A DNA stretch of 64,000 nucleotides from assembly GCA_900540475.1 (NCBI GenBank), contig UQGG01000018.1, positions 62,001-126,000 of the forward strand, given 5' to 3'. This document shows positions 26,810 to 36,576 of the stretch, one piece after another. Source of the DNA: an uncultured Robinsoniella sp. (lineage in GTDB: Bacteria; Bacillota; Clostridia; Lachnospirales; Lachnospiraceae). The position numbers were made by a program, and so were the translations under genes. The notes beneath the pieces were generated by a model. The model had not been told where the DNA came from. It did not search any database and was given only the letters and a program-made list of their open reading frames with translations. Each line of letters opens with the position of its first letter. The stretch's first letter is position 1.

Positions 26810-28588
26810 TTATGCATTTTTATTATCATAAAAAAGAGTGAACACGTTTGTATTTTCGATAATTTCATATCTAGTTACCAACCTGTCAAAAGCTTTAGAG
26901 TTGTTATCCATTACCAAAAACAGATCACCTTCTTCTTTTATATCAATAATATCCTTTATATCTAAAACTTCAATCGTTTTATTGGGAAAATAATATTGTA
27001 AATATTTTATATTAATATCACCCACACTAGAAATCTCATCATTTGAATCCTTTACATAGATTATTTTATAATCACCATTTTCATTTTCTTTTATTTTTTC
27101 AATTATTAGTCCAATGTTATTTTGTGCTTCTTCTTGTTGATAAAGAGCTCCGGAGAAACTAGATAGCCACCCCCACGAAACAATAATAATTAATAAAGTA
27201 GTCAAAAAATTATAGATTGTCTTTTTATTTTCCTTTATATTTATAATCCATATCATACATCCTGGTATTAATAACATCAAAGTAATATAAAATGAAAGAT
27301 TTGGTATATCTGATACGTATTTGAAGAAAAAATAAATGGTAGAAGAACAAAACCCATTAAATATCTTAGAGTTTGCTTCAATAAATCCTTTATTTACTAC
27401 AAAAGATAGTATTAGCAAAACAAGAATTTGAGGAATTACAAACTTTTTAGACTTCTGACTTGCAATCAAATCAGTCAATCCATAAAATATAATTAAACCA
27501 AATGCCGGTTCCATATATCTTCCATAAACCAAAACATCTAATCTTCCAGCATTATTATACATAGAAATTGCATCAATTAAAAATAGAGAAAGAAACGCCA
27601 TAAAAACAAATAAAGAAATTAATTGGCGGTTATTATACAACTTAAATTTAGTCTTAAATAGATCATTCACAAGAGTTAACACGTCCCCACCCAATACCCA
27701 CAAGCCTCCCAAGCCAATAAGCAAGGTAGAAATACCTATATAATAAAATTTTCCTGCTATGCTCTGCAAAAAGTTTAAAAAACCATTTTTTGTGAATAGT
27801 ATAGTTTGTATTTTACCTGCCTGACCACCAAAATCATTCATAGAAGCTAATTCAGGATTTGTAAAAACGTTGCTTATAATATTTACCTTTACTAAATTTC
27901 CAATAGCAAATAATATTGCAAAAATAATAACGGAACTAAAGATTATTTTTTTATTTTCTTTTTTACTTAAGTTATTAAATAAAATTAATACTATATAAAC
28001 CAAAACTACACCAATCATTCTCTGGTGGACATAATACATATAAACAGCTACTATAATTCCAGCTGAATAATTCCAAAACTTTGGTTTTTCAACATTTAAG
28101 ATAAAAATGTAAAAGAGTAACCAAACCAGAAAGTATAATAATGTCTCAGACCAAGCAACCTGAGCTTGAATAATATTATTAGTATAAAAAGTTAATGCAA
28201 AACAAATAAAATAAGACTTCAGATTTGAGATTTGAGGAAATAGTTTTTTTATACAACAAATTGAAATAATGTAACTGGCCAAAATAAATACTACATTAAA
28301 TATAATTGCTATATGATACATAGCTGTAGGTTCTATATTTAGCCAATATAACGGAACCAGCAACAAGCTATAACCAAATGCATAATACGGTGCAGTGGGC
28401 AACAGTCCGGACCAGGATTTTCCAGCCATATGTGAAGCAATACCCCAGTACCCAAATTCATCATTTATAACTACTATTCCATTTAATTTAATAATATCTT
28501 TTAAGAAAAAGAATATTATAAATAAACATAATCCAGATAATATAATATGATTTGTTTTCATTTCTTTTAATTTGAGAAAACTATGCAT
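26810..28588 (-). CDS. GT-C-like polytopic membrane protein
   Basis: A 592-residue membrane protein, AT-rich, with about a dozen helices and a C-terminal soluble domain (about 490-592). INDEFGYWGIASHMAGKSW after helix 1 and the following FGYSLLL loop align by eye with the proteins at 20640-22463 and 32762-36526. The C-terminal domain has the pattern IIYVKD, LQYYFPNK, LFLVMD and a closing VFTLF strand, also seen three times in the 1254-residue protein. AAAGGAG precedes the ATG. The likely role is a sugar transferase acting outside the membrane; no donor is identifiable. Confidence 0.62.
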   Translation of the reverse strand: MHSFLKLKEMKTNHIILSGLCLFIIFFFLKDIIKLNGIVVINDEFGYWGIASHMAGKSWSGLLPTAPYYAFGYSLLLVPLYWLNIEPTAMYHIAIIFNVVFILASYIISICCIKKLFPQISNLKSYFICFALTFYTNNIIQAQVAWSETLLYFLVWLLFYIFILNVEKPKFWNYSAGIIVAVYMYYVHQRMIGVVLVYIVLILFNNLSKKENKKIIFSSVIIFAILFAIGNLVKVNIISNVFTNPELASMNDFGGQAGKIQTILFTKNGFLNFLQSIAGKFYYIGISTLLIGLGGLWVLGGDVLTLVNDLFKTKFKLYNNRQLISLFVFMAFLSLFLIDAISMYNNAGRLDVLVYGRYMEPAFGLIIFYGLTDLIASQKSKKFVIPQILVLLILSFVVNKGFIEANSKIFNGFCSSTIYFFFKYVSDIPNLSFYITLMLLIPGCMIWIINIKENKKTIYNFLTTLLIIIVSWGWLSSFSGALYQQEEAQNNIGLIIEKIKENENGDYKIIYVKDSNDEISSVGDINIKYLQYYFPNKTIEVLDIKDIIDIKEEGDLFLVMDNNSKAFDRLVTRYEIIENTNVFTLFYDNKNA

Positions 28589-28603
28589 AAATCTCCTTTA
28601 ATA

Positions 28604-30019
28604 TTAGCTTTTCTTTTTAAATAAAAAGTTTAATTCTTTGCGGTAAAAATAGATCATAATACCAATTACACAAAAAGCTAAGGTACCACTGATAAGAACG
28701 CTGCTTTTGAATATCATCCTCCATAATACACAATAAAGAACAACTATAAGCGTACAATTCAAAAATTTATTAGAAATTCTCATCAATTTCATTTTTGTTA
28801 ATACAATAATACAGACAACAACAGAAACCACATACCCAACCAATGTACCAATAGCTGCACCTTCTATTCCTATCTTTGGTATAAGCACTGCATTTATTAA
28901 TACATTTAGCAAAGCTCCTCCTAGCAAAATAAACATATTTGGCCAGGTCTTCTTTATAATGAGGAATTGATTGCAAGAAATTTGAAATAACATCAGTAAT
29001 AAAGGTGCTGCAAACAAATATGGAGCAACTATCGCACCTTCTACATATGATCCTGTAAAAATAATTTTAAAAGCTATTTCACTGAATGCAGCCATAATAA
29101 TACTACATGAAAATGTAATTATTCCCAAATACTCAAATATTTTAGATGTCAGTTCCACCTGATCTTTATCTTTCATCGTTGAAAATGCAAAATATTGCCA
29201 TCCTCCTGCAAATGCCGTATAAATAAGTTGGCTTATCTGTCCAATCTTTCCACCTATAGCGTAAATACCCGTATAATCAGCACCTATTAATTTTGTTATC
29301 ATTAAACGGTCACTTGAGTTAAAGATCCAGTATATAAGAAAATTCGGAACTAATGGTAATGCAATCACTAGCATTTGTTTAATATATTTGACTTTAACAC
29401 TTTTAAAGCTAAACCATTCTCTATTTAAAATAGTAAAAATTATTTCAGTAAAACAAACCGATATTACTCCAGCCAGCGGTATAGCAATAAGATACATCTT
29501 ATTTATTAACAATGGAACAGAAATACTATATGATAAAATAGGACTTATCGTATTAATTATCAAAAATCTTTTTCTTTGATTATTCATCCTTGTCGGTGCA
29601 GAAACGATAGTGTTTGTAGAACCTATTAATATACTTATAGCAGATAAAAATAGCAGATTCATATATTTAGGAGAATCAAAAAATAAACTTGCAAACTGTT
29701 TACGAAATATAATCATAATTCCAAAAATAAAAAATGATGTCATGATTGTAAATACAAATGCACTAGAACATATTTCTTTTTGGTATTCTTTATCATCTTT
29801 GTCAAAAAACATCCTAAACATTGCATCATACATACCCATTATCGCCAGTGCTGAGCCAAAAGATATAACAACTGATGACATATCGTTTAACCCAAAATAA
29901 AAAGTATCTGGCATTAATCTTGTTATTATAGGCAGCATTAATAGTGGAACCGCTTTACTTAATACACTTCCTAAACCATAAATCAAAAAATTTTCTAAAA
30001 ATAGTTTTAGTCTGTTCAT
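28604..30019 (-). CDS. wzx: Wzx-type polysaccharide flippase (MATE/MOP superfamily)
   Basis: A 471-residue, 12-14-helix protein of the oligosaccharide flippase group that moves undecaprenyl-linked repeat units across the membrane. The N-terminal NFLIYGLGSVLSKAVPLLM-like start and the paired polysaccharide-synthase membrane domains are typical. The ATG at 30019 follows AGGTG. It lies between amino-sugar genes and GT-C proteins. It indicates a Wzx-dependent route in addition to the TagGH exporter at 51-52.5 kb. I see no clear Wzy polymerase; one of the large membrane proteins could fill that role. Confidence 0.87.
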   Translation of the reverse strand: MNRLKLFLENFLIYGLGSVLSKAVPLLMLPIITRLMPDTFYFGLNDMSSVVISFGSALAIMGMYDAMFRMFFDKDDKEYQKEICSSAFVFTIMTSFFIFGIMIIFRKQFASLFFDSPKYMNLLFLSAISILIGSTNTIVSAPTRMNNQRKRFLIINTISPILSYSISVPLLINKMYLIAIPLAGVISVCFTEIIFTILNREWFSFKSVKVKYIKQMLVIALPLVPNFLIYWIFNSSDRLMITKLIGADYTGIYAIGGKIGQISQLIYTAFAGGWQYFAFSTMKDKDQVELTSKIFEYLGIITFSCSIIMAAFSEIAFKIIFTGSYVEGAIVAPYLFAAPLLLMLFQISCNQFLIIKKTWPNMFILLGGALLNVLINAVLIPKIGIEGAAIGTLVGYVVSVVVCIIVLTKMKLMRISNKFLNCTLIVVLYCVLWRMIFKSSVLISGTLAFCVIGIMIYFYRKELNFLFKKKS

Positions 30020-30026
30020 AGCACAC

Positions 30027-31124
30027 CTATTGGAACATATTCAAAGTATCAATGATATATTTAGCATGTTTTTCATCCAATCCATAATACATAGGTATAC
30101 TGATAACTGTATCAGAAATTTGTTCTGCAATTGGTAAATTTCCTTTTTTAATATTTAACCCCTTATATGCTTCCTGCATATGAATAGGAATTGGATAATG
30201 AATTGTTGTTGCTATTCCTTTACTACTTAAATAACTCTCTAAATCATCTCTCCGGTTAGTACGTAAGACATACAAGTGATATACATGATCTCGATTCATA
30301 GACTCTTCAGGCAATACTATATGCCCATTTTGAATTCCATTATTATATTTTGACGCCAAATCCCTTCGAAAGTTATTCCACGCATCTAATCTTTTTAATT
30401 TAATCCGCAGGACCCCTGCCTGTAATTCGTCAAGCCGCGTATTACTTCCCTGGTATATATGATGATATTTTTCCAATGACCCATAGTTCCCTAATGCTCG
30501 CACTTTATCTGCTAAAGCCTTGTCATTTGTGACTACAGCACCTGCATCTCCCAAAGCCCCCAGATTTTTTCCTGGATAAAAGCTGAAACCTGCTGCATGC
30601 CCTAAACTACCCGTACGTTTTCCTTTATATCGTGCCCCATGTGCCTGAGCACTGTCTTCTATTACTTTTAATCCATATCTTCCAGCAATATCCATTATCT
30701 CATCCATATCTGCAGGACAGCCATACAAATGAACGGCAATTATCGCTTTCGTCTTTGGCGTTACTTTTTCCTCAATTTTAGTCCAATCAATATTATAAGT
30801 CTCAATATTTGGTTCAACTAATATCGGTGTTGCACCTGTATAAGATACTGCCAAAGCAGTTGCAATAAAAGTGTTTGATGGAACAATAACTTCATCACCT
30901 GCACCTATACCATATGCTCTTAGTATCAAATATAATGCATCCAGACCATTCCCACAACCAATACAATAATCTACTCCGCAATAATCTGCAAACTCCTTCT
31001 CAAATTCCTGTATTTCATTTCCCCCAATAAAATAATTCTTATGAAAAACATCTACTAATTTATTTGATATTTCCGTATCTAATTCATTATGCATCGGTTC
31101 AAAAGAAACAAATGGTACATTCAT
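30027..31124 (-). CDS. DegT/DnrJ/EryC1-family sugar aminotransferase (FdtB-like)
   Basis: A PLP-dependent aminotransferase of 365 residues. Family landmarks are GCGNGLDAL near residue 56, VIVPSNTFIATA, and FSFYPGKNLGALGDAG with the Schiff-base Lys. It resembles FdtB/QdtB enzymes, which aminate dTDP-3-keto-6-deoxyhexose at C3. Its ATG overlaps the TGA of the cupin gene, and AGGAGG lies just inside that gene. With RmlA, RmlB and the FdtA-like isomerase it would make dTDP-3-amino-3,6-dideoxy-galactose or -glucose. Which epimer is made depends on the isomerase and cannot be decided by eye. Confidence 0.9.
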   Translation of the reverse strand: MNVPFVSFEPMHNELDTEISNKLVDVFHKNYFIGGNEIQEFEKEFADYCGVDYCIGCGNGLDALYLILRAYGIGAGDEVIVPSNTFIATALAVSYTGATPILVEPNIETYNIDWTKIEEKVTPKTKAIIAVHLYGCPADMDEIMDIAGRYGLKVIEDSAQAHGARYKGKRTGSLGHAAGFSFYPGKNLGALGDAGAVVTNDKALADKVRALGNYGSLEKYHHIYQGSNTRLDELQAGVLRIKLKRLDAWNNFRRDLASKYNNGIQNGHIVLPEESMNRDHVYHLYVLRTNRRDDLESYLSSKGIATTIHYPIPIHMQEAYKGLNIKKGNLPIAEQISDTVISIPMYYGLDEKHAKYIIDTLNMFQ

Positions 31125-31546
31125 TTATTTGCCTCCTCTCCTTTGGAATATTGCTCAACAGTTTTCAAAAATTCATCATAATTTCTTATATAATCTTTTT
31201 CATCATAATAATCTGAAGCCAAAACCATAAGAACAGCATCTTTTGAAAAATCATACATTTCTCTCCACATATTATTGGCTATATAAAGGCCCTCATATGG
31301 TTTTTCAAGAAACACCACTTTTTTTTCTTTGCCATTATCCAACAACACCTTGCAAGATCCATGGATACAAATCATAATTTGTTCTAATGATTTATGTGCA
31401 TGAAATCCGCGATGTACATCTATACCAGTATCATACATATAATAAACTCTTTTAATTTCAAAGGGTATATCTTTGTGTTCCTCCAATGCCACTAATTGGC
31501 CACGCTCGTCACCATGCTGCTGAAATGCATATTTTATTACTTGCAT
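31121..31546 (-). CDS. dTDP-4-keto-6-deoxyglucose ketoisomerase (FdtA/QdtA-like cupin)
   Basis: A 141-residue single-domain cupin of the FdtA/WxcM family, which moves the keto group of dTDP-4-keto-6-deoxyglucose from C4 to C3. Seen in the sequence are ERGQLVALEE, the strand VYYMYDT, the RGFHAHK motif with the active-site histidines, and the closing ASDYYDEKDYIRNYDEF block typical of the family. AGGAGG lies upstream of the ATG. It is coupled to the aminotransferase gene. It is not RmlC: it is shorter and has the FdtA-type C-terminus. Confidence 0.9.
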   Translation of the reverse strand: MQVIKYAFQQHGDERGQLVALEEHKDIPFEIKRVYYMYDTGIDVHRGFHAHKSLEQIMICIHGSCKVLLDNGKEKKVVFLEKPYEGLYIANNMWREMYDFSKDAVLMVLASDYYDEKDYIRNYDEFLKTVEQYSKGEEANK

Positions 31547-31567
31547 ATTTTTCCTCCTTTATAGATA

Positions 31568-32752
31568 CTAATGTACTGCTGCTCCCTGATTCTTAAGTGC
31601 TTTTTCCAATACTTCTTTGTATTTGCCTGCTATTTTATTGTAATCATACTGTTCTGCTTTTAATCTCGCCTTTTTAGATAACTTGATTCTCAGATTATCA
31701 TCTTGAACTAATACATTAATCCGTTCGATCAATTGGTTGACATTCTTTTCTTCAACCAAAAAACCTTCCTCTTCGTCTGAAATCAAACTTTTGATTCCAC
31801 CAGAATCACTGGCCACACACGGAAGCCCGGATGCCATTGCTTCCATTAATACGGTTGGAACACCTTCTGTATCGCCATCCTTTGCCGTTACAGAAGGAGC
31901 AACAAAAATATCTGCCGAGGCAAATAATACTTTCAATTCTTCGTGTGTCTTAGCTCCCAAAAACTTAATTTTGTTATTTAATGGCTCGGCTTGCTTCTGA
32001 AGTGCCGTCCTAAGTGGACCTTCACCCACAATAAACAATAAGGCATCTATTTTAAACATAGCCTCTATCAGATATTTGATTCCCTTTTTCTCTGCAAGTC
32101 TTCCGACAAAAAGCAATACTTTTTTATCGTCTTGTTTAAAATAGTTTTTGACAGCATATTTCTTACCAAACAGCTCCGTATTACACCCCATTGAAATTAC
32201 TTCTATATTATCCAAATTAGTAATACTCTGCGTTTTCCTTTTTAATTCTTCTGATACGGTTGTAACATAAGAAGCTTTCTTTAATGCTCTGGTCTTTATT
32301 TTTTTAATAATACCCTGATTCATAGACATAATATCTCCACCATGCCCGGTTATGATAAAGGGTTTACTAAACAAGCTTTGTATAATTCCCTGTGGTATAA
32401 CCCAATGAGCATGCACAAGATCATAATCCGGCAACAATTTTCTTAACTTAATGAATAATCCAATTAATAAAAATGGTACCAATAAAACTCTAACCTTTTT
32501 TTCTTTTATTCTGGGTACAATAGCACCTGGATAACATAACGTTTCCAGTTTATGGATAGGAAAATAATGATAGCGAATTACATTAACTCCTTCCAACATC
32601 TCATGAGTTTTTGCTCCCTCAGTGGCTGGCACCAACACTGTTACATCATAATACTTCGTTAATGCTTTTGATAAATCCAAAACAAATCTTGGCTCCGTAT
32701 CATCTTTCCATCTGGGAAAAGTTGTCCCAGTAACTAATAATTTTTTTTTCAT
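31568..32752 (-). CDS. Family-4 glycosyltransferase
   Basis: A 394-residue retaining GT-B enzyme. The N-terminal half has the HAHWVIPQG acceptor-side block and TGHGGD; the C-terminal half has VGRLAEKKG and the EGVPTVLMEAMASGLP donor-binding loop (E-x7-E type) of GT4 enzymes. It is cytosolic and would add one sugar to the lipid-linked repeat unit. AGGGTGA precedes the ATG. It lies between the 1254-residue GT-C protein and the amino-sugar pair. Donor specificity is not predictable. Confidence 0.9.
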   Translation of the reverse strand: MKKKLLVTGTTFPRWKDDTEPRFVLDLSKALTKYYDVTVLVPATEGAKTHEMLEGVNVIRYHYFPIHKLETLCYPGAIVPRIKEKKVRVLLVPFLLIGLFIKLRKLLPDYDLVHAHWVIPQGIIQSLFSKPFIITGHGGDIMSMNQGIIKKIKTRALKKASYVTTVSEELKRKTQSITNLDNIEVISMGCNTELFGKKYAVKNYFKQDDKKVLLFVGRLAEKKGIKYLIEAMFKIDALLFIVGEGPLRTALQKQAEPLNNKIKFLGAKTHEELKVLFASADIFVAPSVTAKDGDTEGVPTVLMEAMASGLPCVASDSGGIKSLISDEEEGFLVEEKNVNQLIERINVLVQDDNLRIKLSKKARLKAEQYDYNKIAGKYKEVLEKALKNQGAAVH

Positions 32753-32761
32753 ACAATCACC

Positions 32762-35700
32762 CTAATTTTTTTTCTCTACCCATTGTAATTCTGCAGAAAA
32801 GTTGCTGTCCCCAAGATTGAGTATTTCAACTTTTAATTTACTTATATTTTTCTCTAAACTAAGAGAAACAACTTCATTGACAGAAAAAGCTTCTTTAAAT
32901 AAAGCATCATTTACTTCATACGTCTTTAATACTTCTTCACTGTTTATCGTCTCTTTTACATCTTTTCTTATCTGTTTGTTCTCAAATGCAGTTTCATCCA
33001 CCTCTCCAGCATCAATCATATCTTGGATCTTCTCGTCAACCTCTCTTTTTATTTCAGAATTGGACTTTATCTGTTTAACTTGAATAACTACATTTGCTTC
33101 TTTATCTAAATCACTTTTTATCAGGTTCAGATAAAAATCATAGTTACCCTTCTTTAAATTCTCCAACGCATTTTGATTATCTGCTGATGTTTCTGTATGA
33201 CTAAAACAACTTACATGTACCCTTCCTCCGTTAGATAATACTTTTCCTCCGGACTCAATTGCATCGTATAACAATTTGCCCTGACTGGAAGCCCATAGAG
33301 TATATGCTCCTTCCTGAGCAATAATCGTATACTTCTTAGTCAGACCAAGATTACTGCCATTAAAATTATATTTTAATAAAAAAACATCTTCTGTAAGGTT
33401 TAAGACTTCATTTTGTGTTTTACTATCTATTTTAACATCTTTTAATTCACTTTGCAAATAATCTGTCGATAACATATTATTGTCTATTTCCCCACTTGTG
33501 GCAACATAGTAGAGATTCAATGGATTAGTACTTTTTTCTGAAATAGATGCTAGCAAACTAATCATTTGCTTTAAGCCATCTTTCTCCTCTGTACCTATCA
33601 TAAGCCTGCTAGACTCAAGCTCAAGAGCAACCGGTTGTACTTTTAAATCATCTGTTCCTGCAGATGTGAATTCATAAGTAACATTTGATAGTTTCGCTCT
33701 GGCTGCAACGGGTATCCGGAAACTCACTTTATCGCTTTCATTAGTCAAATCACTTCTATAGATGGTTTTTTCCTCAATAATTTTATCTTTGCTTTTCAAT
33801 GTAATATGACCTATCTCTTCATCCGAAAGTAAATGCCCGTTAACACTCAACTTGAATATATAATTGTAATTTCCACCGGGGATTTCTATAGGTTGCTGAT
33901 AATTGTAAATACCATTTTCCTTATTTAAAAATCCTCTAATATCCATTTCTCTCCCCTGAGAAATTACGTAACCGTTTTTATTTTTAATGTAAGTAATTCT
34001 TTTATTTCCATTCCTACACATTAAAATATAATCTTCATTTCGAGCAATAATTGACAAATCATCCATATATGCGCTATAATTCTTTCCTCTTGCAAAAAAC
34101 AAAAAATACTGTGAATCATCACTATTAATATCTTCTAAATCAACCTTTCTAATCTGATAATCTGGTAGACTTTCATTAATATGATCTAATAAATTATTAT
34201 TATCACCAATGCTGCCATCATAAGCAAAACTAATTGTACCTTTATCTTTAAAATATTGATCAATTTCTTTTACCTGATTCAAGATATCATGAAGATTATC
34301 ATAGGAATCTAAACCTATGGTATAATAAGGCGATGTCTTTTGAATCTCAATTCTATTAATAGACAGCTTATCTGACAAATTTTCTGAAATCCTAAAGTGT
34401 ATATCCTTTTCGTCAGTAGCGCTAGATATTCTTATTGATACATTAAAATCTTTTGGGTTTTCTACTTCATTCAGATCAAAAAAGGCCCGATTCATGATAT
34501 CATCACCGTCCAAAACTTCTACATACCCTACCTGCAAATCTGATACATTATTAGAAGTAATTTGAACATTACACAAGTAAGTACCATTTGATAATAAAAT
34601 ATTATTATCATTTATCTCTTCTTCATCCTGAATAATACTTAAGTTATCATCTTCCATATTTTTATTTTCTGGTTTGTACTCTCTTACCTTATAATAAGGA
34701 GTAATCCCCTCAGCTACACCGTTCCCCTTTTGAGTAAGTAAGGCAAAAGTTTTATTTTTCTCCAATACCGTATATTCATCTGAGAGCTTAGATATTTTAT
34801 CAGACTTGCCTGAAGTTATCAAATATATAATTTTTTTGCTTTTTTTATATTTTATATATTCTTCGTATTTTCTAAAAGAAGAAGCTTCATTATCTATGCT
34901 GAAAGGATCTATAATATTTATCTTTTTATCTGGTAATAAAAATTGCAGGCTTGAAATATTATTATCTTGTTCGTGTTCAGTCTTCACGTAATAAATATTT
35001 CCATCATTTGAACTGTTCTTCAGTAAATCTACAATCTGCATCGTATCCTTTTTACATTCATTAATTTTATCAATTATCAATGTTGTATCCAAATAATTAG
35101 CTATATAAATACTAATAAAAGCTGTTATGAAAACACATAAAAAGCTTCTAAGTTTATTCAACCATATTCTGACACCTTTTAGTTTGTATAGATATAAATT
35201 AATATATACAATAACTATTACCAGAATAGTTATTGGAAATAATACAGTTGAAAAACTTACATCTTCAAGATAAAACAATGATAGGATACCACAATTATAT
35301 TCGTCAACAGTCCTATTTCCAAGAGAATTCAAAATACTAGAGAGCGAAAATGTCCCCACAGTTAAAAGGATAGAATATATAATCATTTCTTTTAACCAGT
35401 ATTTGTGATCTAATACCTCTAAGATCCCGTATAATATAATAGGTCCGGAAATAATCTGCAAATCTCTTATATTAACCAGAGAATCAAGCGTATTATTTGA
35501 AAGGTCATAAGAACATGAGAGAATCAGCATACCAATGAATATTAAACCTATAAACAAAACAACCATATAATTTTTATTTTCCGACCCTTTATCACTTCTT
35601 ATTTTTTTATATCCATAATAGATACCGGGAATACAGAACATAAAAGAACTTGCACTTAAAGTAAAAAGTTTACCTAATAATTCCTGTAGAAAACCAACAA

Positions 35701-36526
35701 TACCGTAATCATTCCAACCTTTTACTATACCATTTAAAAGTACTTGTAAACTACTTGCTTCTACATTTTTATTATCAAAAACAATTAAATTCAACCAGTA
35801 ATTTTCTATTAGGCTAACAACTATAAGACCTACTATTAGTTCTAATCCAAGTAAAGCACTCTGCTTTTCATCAATCACCTGTCGTTTAAATAATATTAAT
35901 ATAGAAAATCCACTAACTAACATTAAAATAATAAAAGAACTTTTTATCGCTACGGCTAAAACGACTGTTAAACCAAATAGTATAAGTTTATAATTAGTGA
36001 CACGATCTATTATTGATATATACAGCCATACTATTATCCAGAATAGAAATAATAACATTATATCAGGAACTGATAATGATCGCACAATCGAATATCCAGG
36101 ATAAAGAATTAGTAAAAAGCATACAGTCACAATTTGAATCTGATTTTTTTTTGGAAACAAACGACATGCAACTCTTATTGAGATTAAAAATGTGCAACAT
36201 AACAAGACTGCATTTAAGATAATTGCAGCTTTGTACATACTGGCTGGTTCCTTTATTAATAGATTTAAAGGTAATAAAATAAAACTGTACCCAAATGAAA
36301 AAAGAGAGGGATTTGATGAAAAATCCGACCAATTATTTCCTATAATTGAAAACATGCCACCCCATATTCTTGCCTCTTCTTTTATATATATAATCTGATC
36401 ATAATCTTGAATCCTATATAATATAGTTCCTAGTATGATAATGCACATAACTGTTTGAATTATCCAAGAGATATTTATTTTGTACTTCCTGCCCTTGAAA
36501 AAATTATGCTTAAACCCGATATTCAT
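32762..36526 (-). CDS. Giant GT-C-like protein with triplicated extracytoplasmic module
   Basis: At 1254 residues this is about twice the size of its relatives at 20.6-22.5 and 26.8-28.6 kb. Residues 1-480 form a multi-helix domain with IKEEARIWGGM after helix 1 and FGYSFILLPL. The rest is soluble and, by my reading, has three alternating pairs: an alpha/beta unit (about 488-600, 740-840 and 978-1085), each with an IYYV or ISFAYD strand, a short helix, and a closing DYILMC-like strand, followed by a beta-sandwich-like unit (about 610-732, 850-975 and 1090-1254). The last unit carries a charged helical insert. The smaller paralogues have one alpha/beta unit. Function is probably surface glycosyl transfer; the repeats may bind polymer. 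Confidence 0.6.
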   Translation of the reverse strand: MNIGFKHNFFKGRKYKINISWIIQTVMCIIILGTILYRIQDYDQIIYIKEEARIWGGMFSIIGNNWSDFSSNPSLFSFGYSFILLPLNLLIKEPASMYKAAIILNAVLLCCTFLISIRVACRLFPKKNQIQIVTVCFLLILYPGYSIVRSLSVPDIMLLFLFWIIVWLYISIIDRVTNYKLILFGLTVVLAVAIKSSFIILMLVSGFSILILFKRQVIDEKQSALLGLELIVGLIVVSLIENYWLNLIVFDNKNVEASSLQVLLNGIVKGWNDYGIVGFLQELLGKLFTLSASSFMFCIPGIYYGYKKIRSDKGSENKNYMVVLFIGLIFIGMLILSCSYDLSNNTLDSLVNIRDLQIISGPIILYGILEVLDHKYWLKEMIIYSILLTVGTFSLSSILNSLGNRTVDEYNCGILSLFYLEDVSFSTVLFPITILVIVIVYINLYLYKLKGVRIWLNKLRSFLCVFITAFISIYIANYLDTTLIIDKINECKKDTMQIVDLLKNSSNDGNIYYVKTEHEQDNNISSLQFLLPDKKINIIDPFSIDNEASSFRKYEEYIKYKKSKKIIYLITSGKSDKISKLSDEYTVLEKNKTFALLTQKGNGVAEGITPYYKVREYKPENKNMEDDNLSIIQDEEEINDNNILLSNGTYLCNVQITSNNVSDLQVGYVEVLDGDDIMNRAFFDLNEVENPKDFNVSIRISSATDEKDIHFRISENLSDKLSINRIEIQKTSPYYTIGLDSYDNLHDILNQVKEIDQYFKDKGTISFAYDGSIGDNNNLLDHINESLPDYQIRKVDLEDINSDDSQYFLFFARGKNYSAYMDDLSIIARNEDYILMCRNGNKRITYIKNKNGYVISQGREMDIRGFLNKENGIYNYQQPIEIPGGNYNYIFKLSVNGHLLSDEEIGHITLKSKDKIIEEKTIYRSDLTNESDKVSFRIPVAARAKLSNVTYEFTSAGTDDLKVQPVALELESSRLMIGTEEKDGLKQMISLLASISEKSTNPLNLYYVATSGEIDNNMLSTDYLQSELKDVKIDSKTQNEVLNLTEDVFLLKYNFNGSNLGLTKKYTIIAQEGAYTLWASSQGKLLYDAIESGGKVLSNGGRVHVSCFSHTETSADNQNALENLKKGNYDFYLNLIKSDLDKEANVVIQVKQIKSNSEIKREVDEKIQDMIDAGEVDETAFENKQIRKDVKETINSEEVLKTYEVNDALFKEAFSVNEVVSLSLEKNISKLKVEILNLGDSNFSAELQWVEKKN

Positions 36527-36576
36527 ATTAGTCCAACTTTCCTAATCATATAATTATCTCTTAAAATTGATTTGTT

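Noticed and set aside
31121..31546. The cupin gene as rmlC
   Set aside because: The length (141 residues), the RGFHAHK motif and the C-terminal block match FdtA/QdtA isomerases and not RmlC epimerases.
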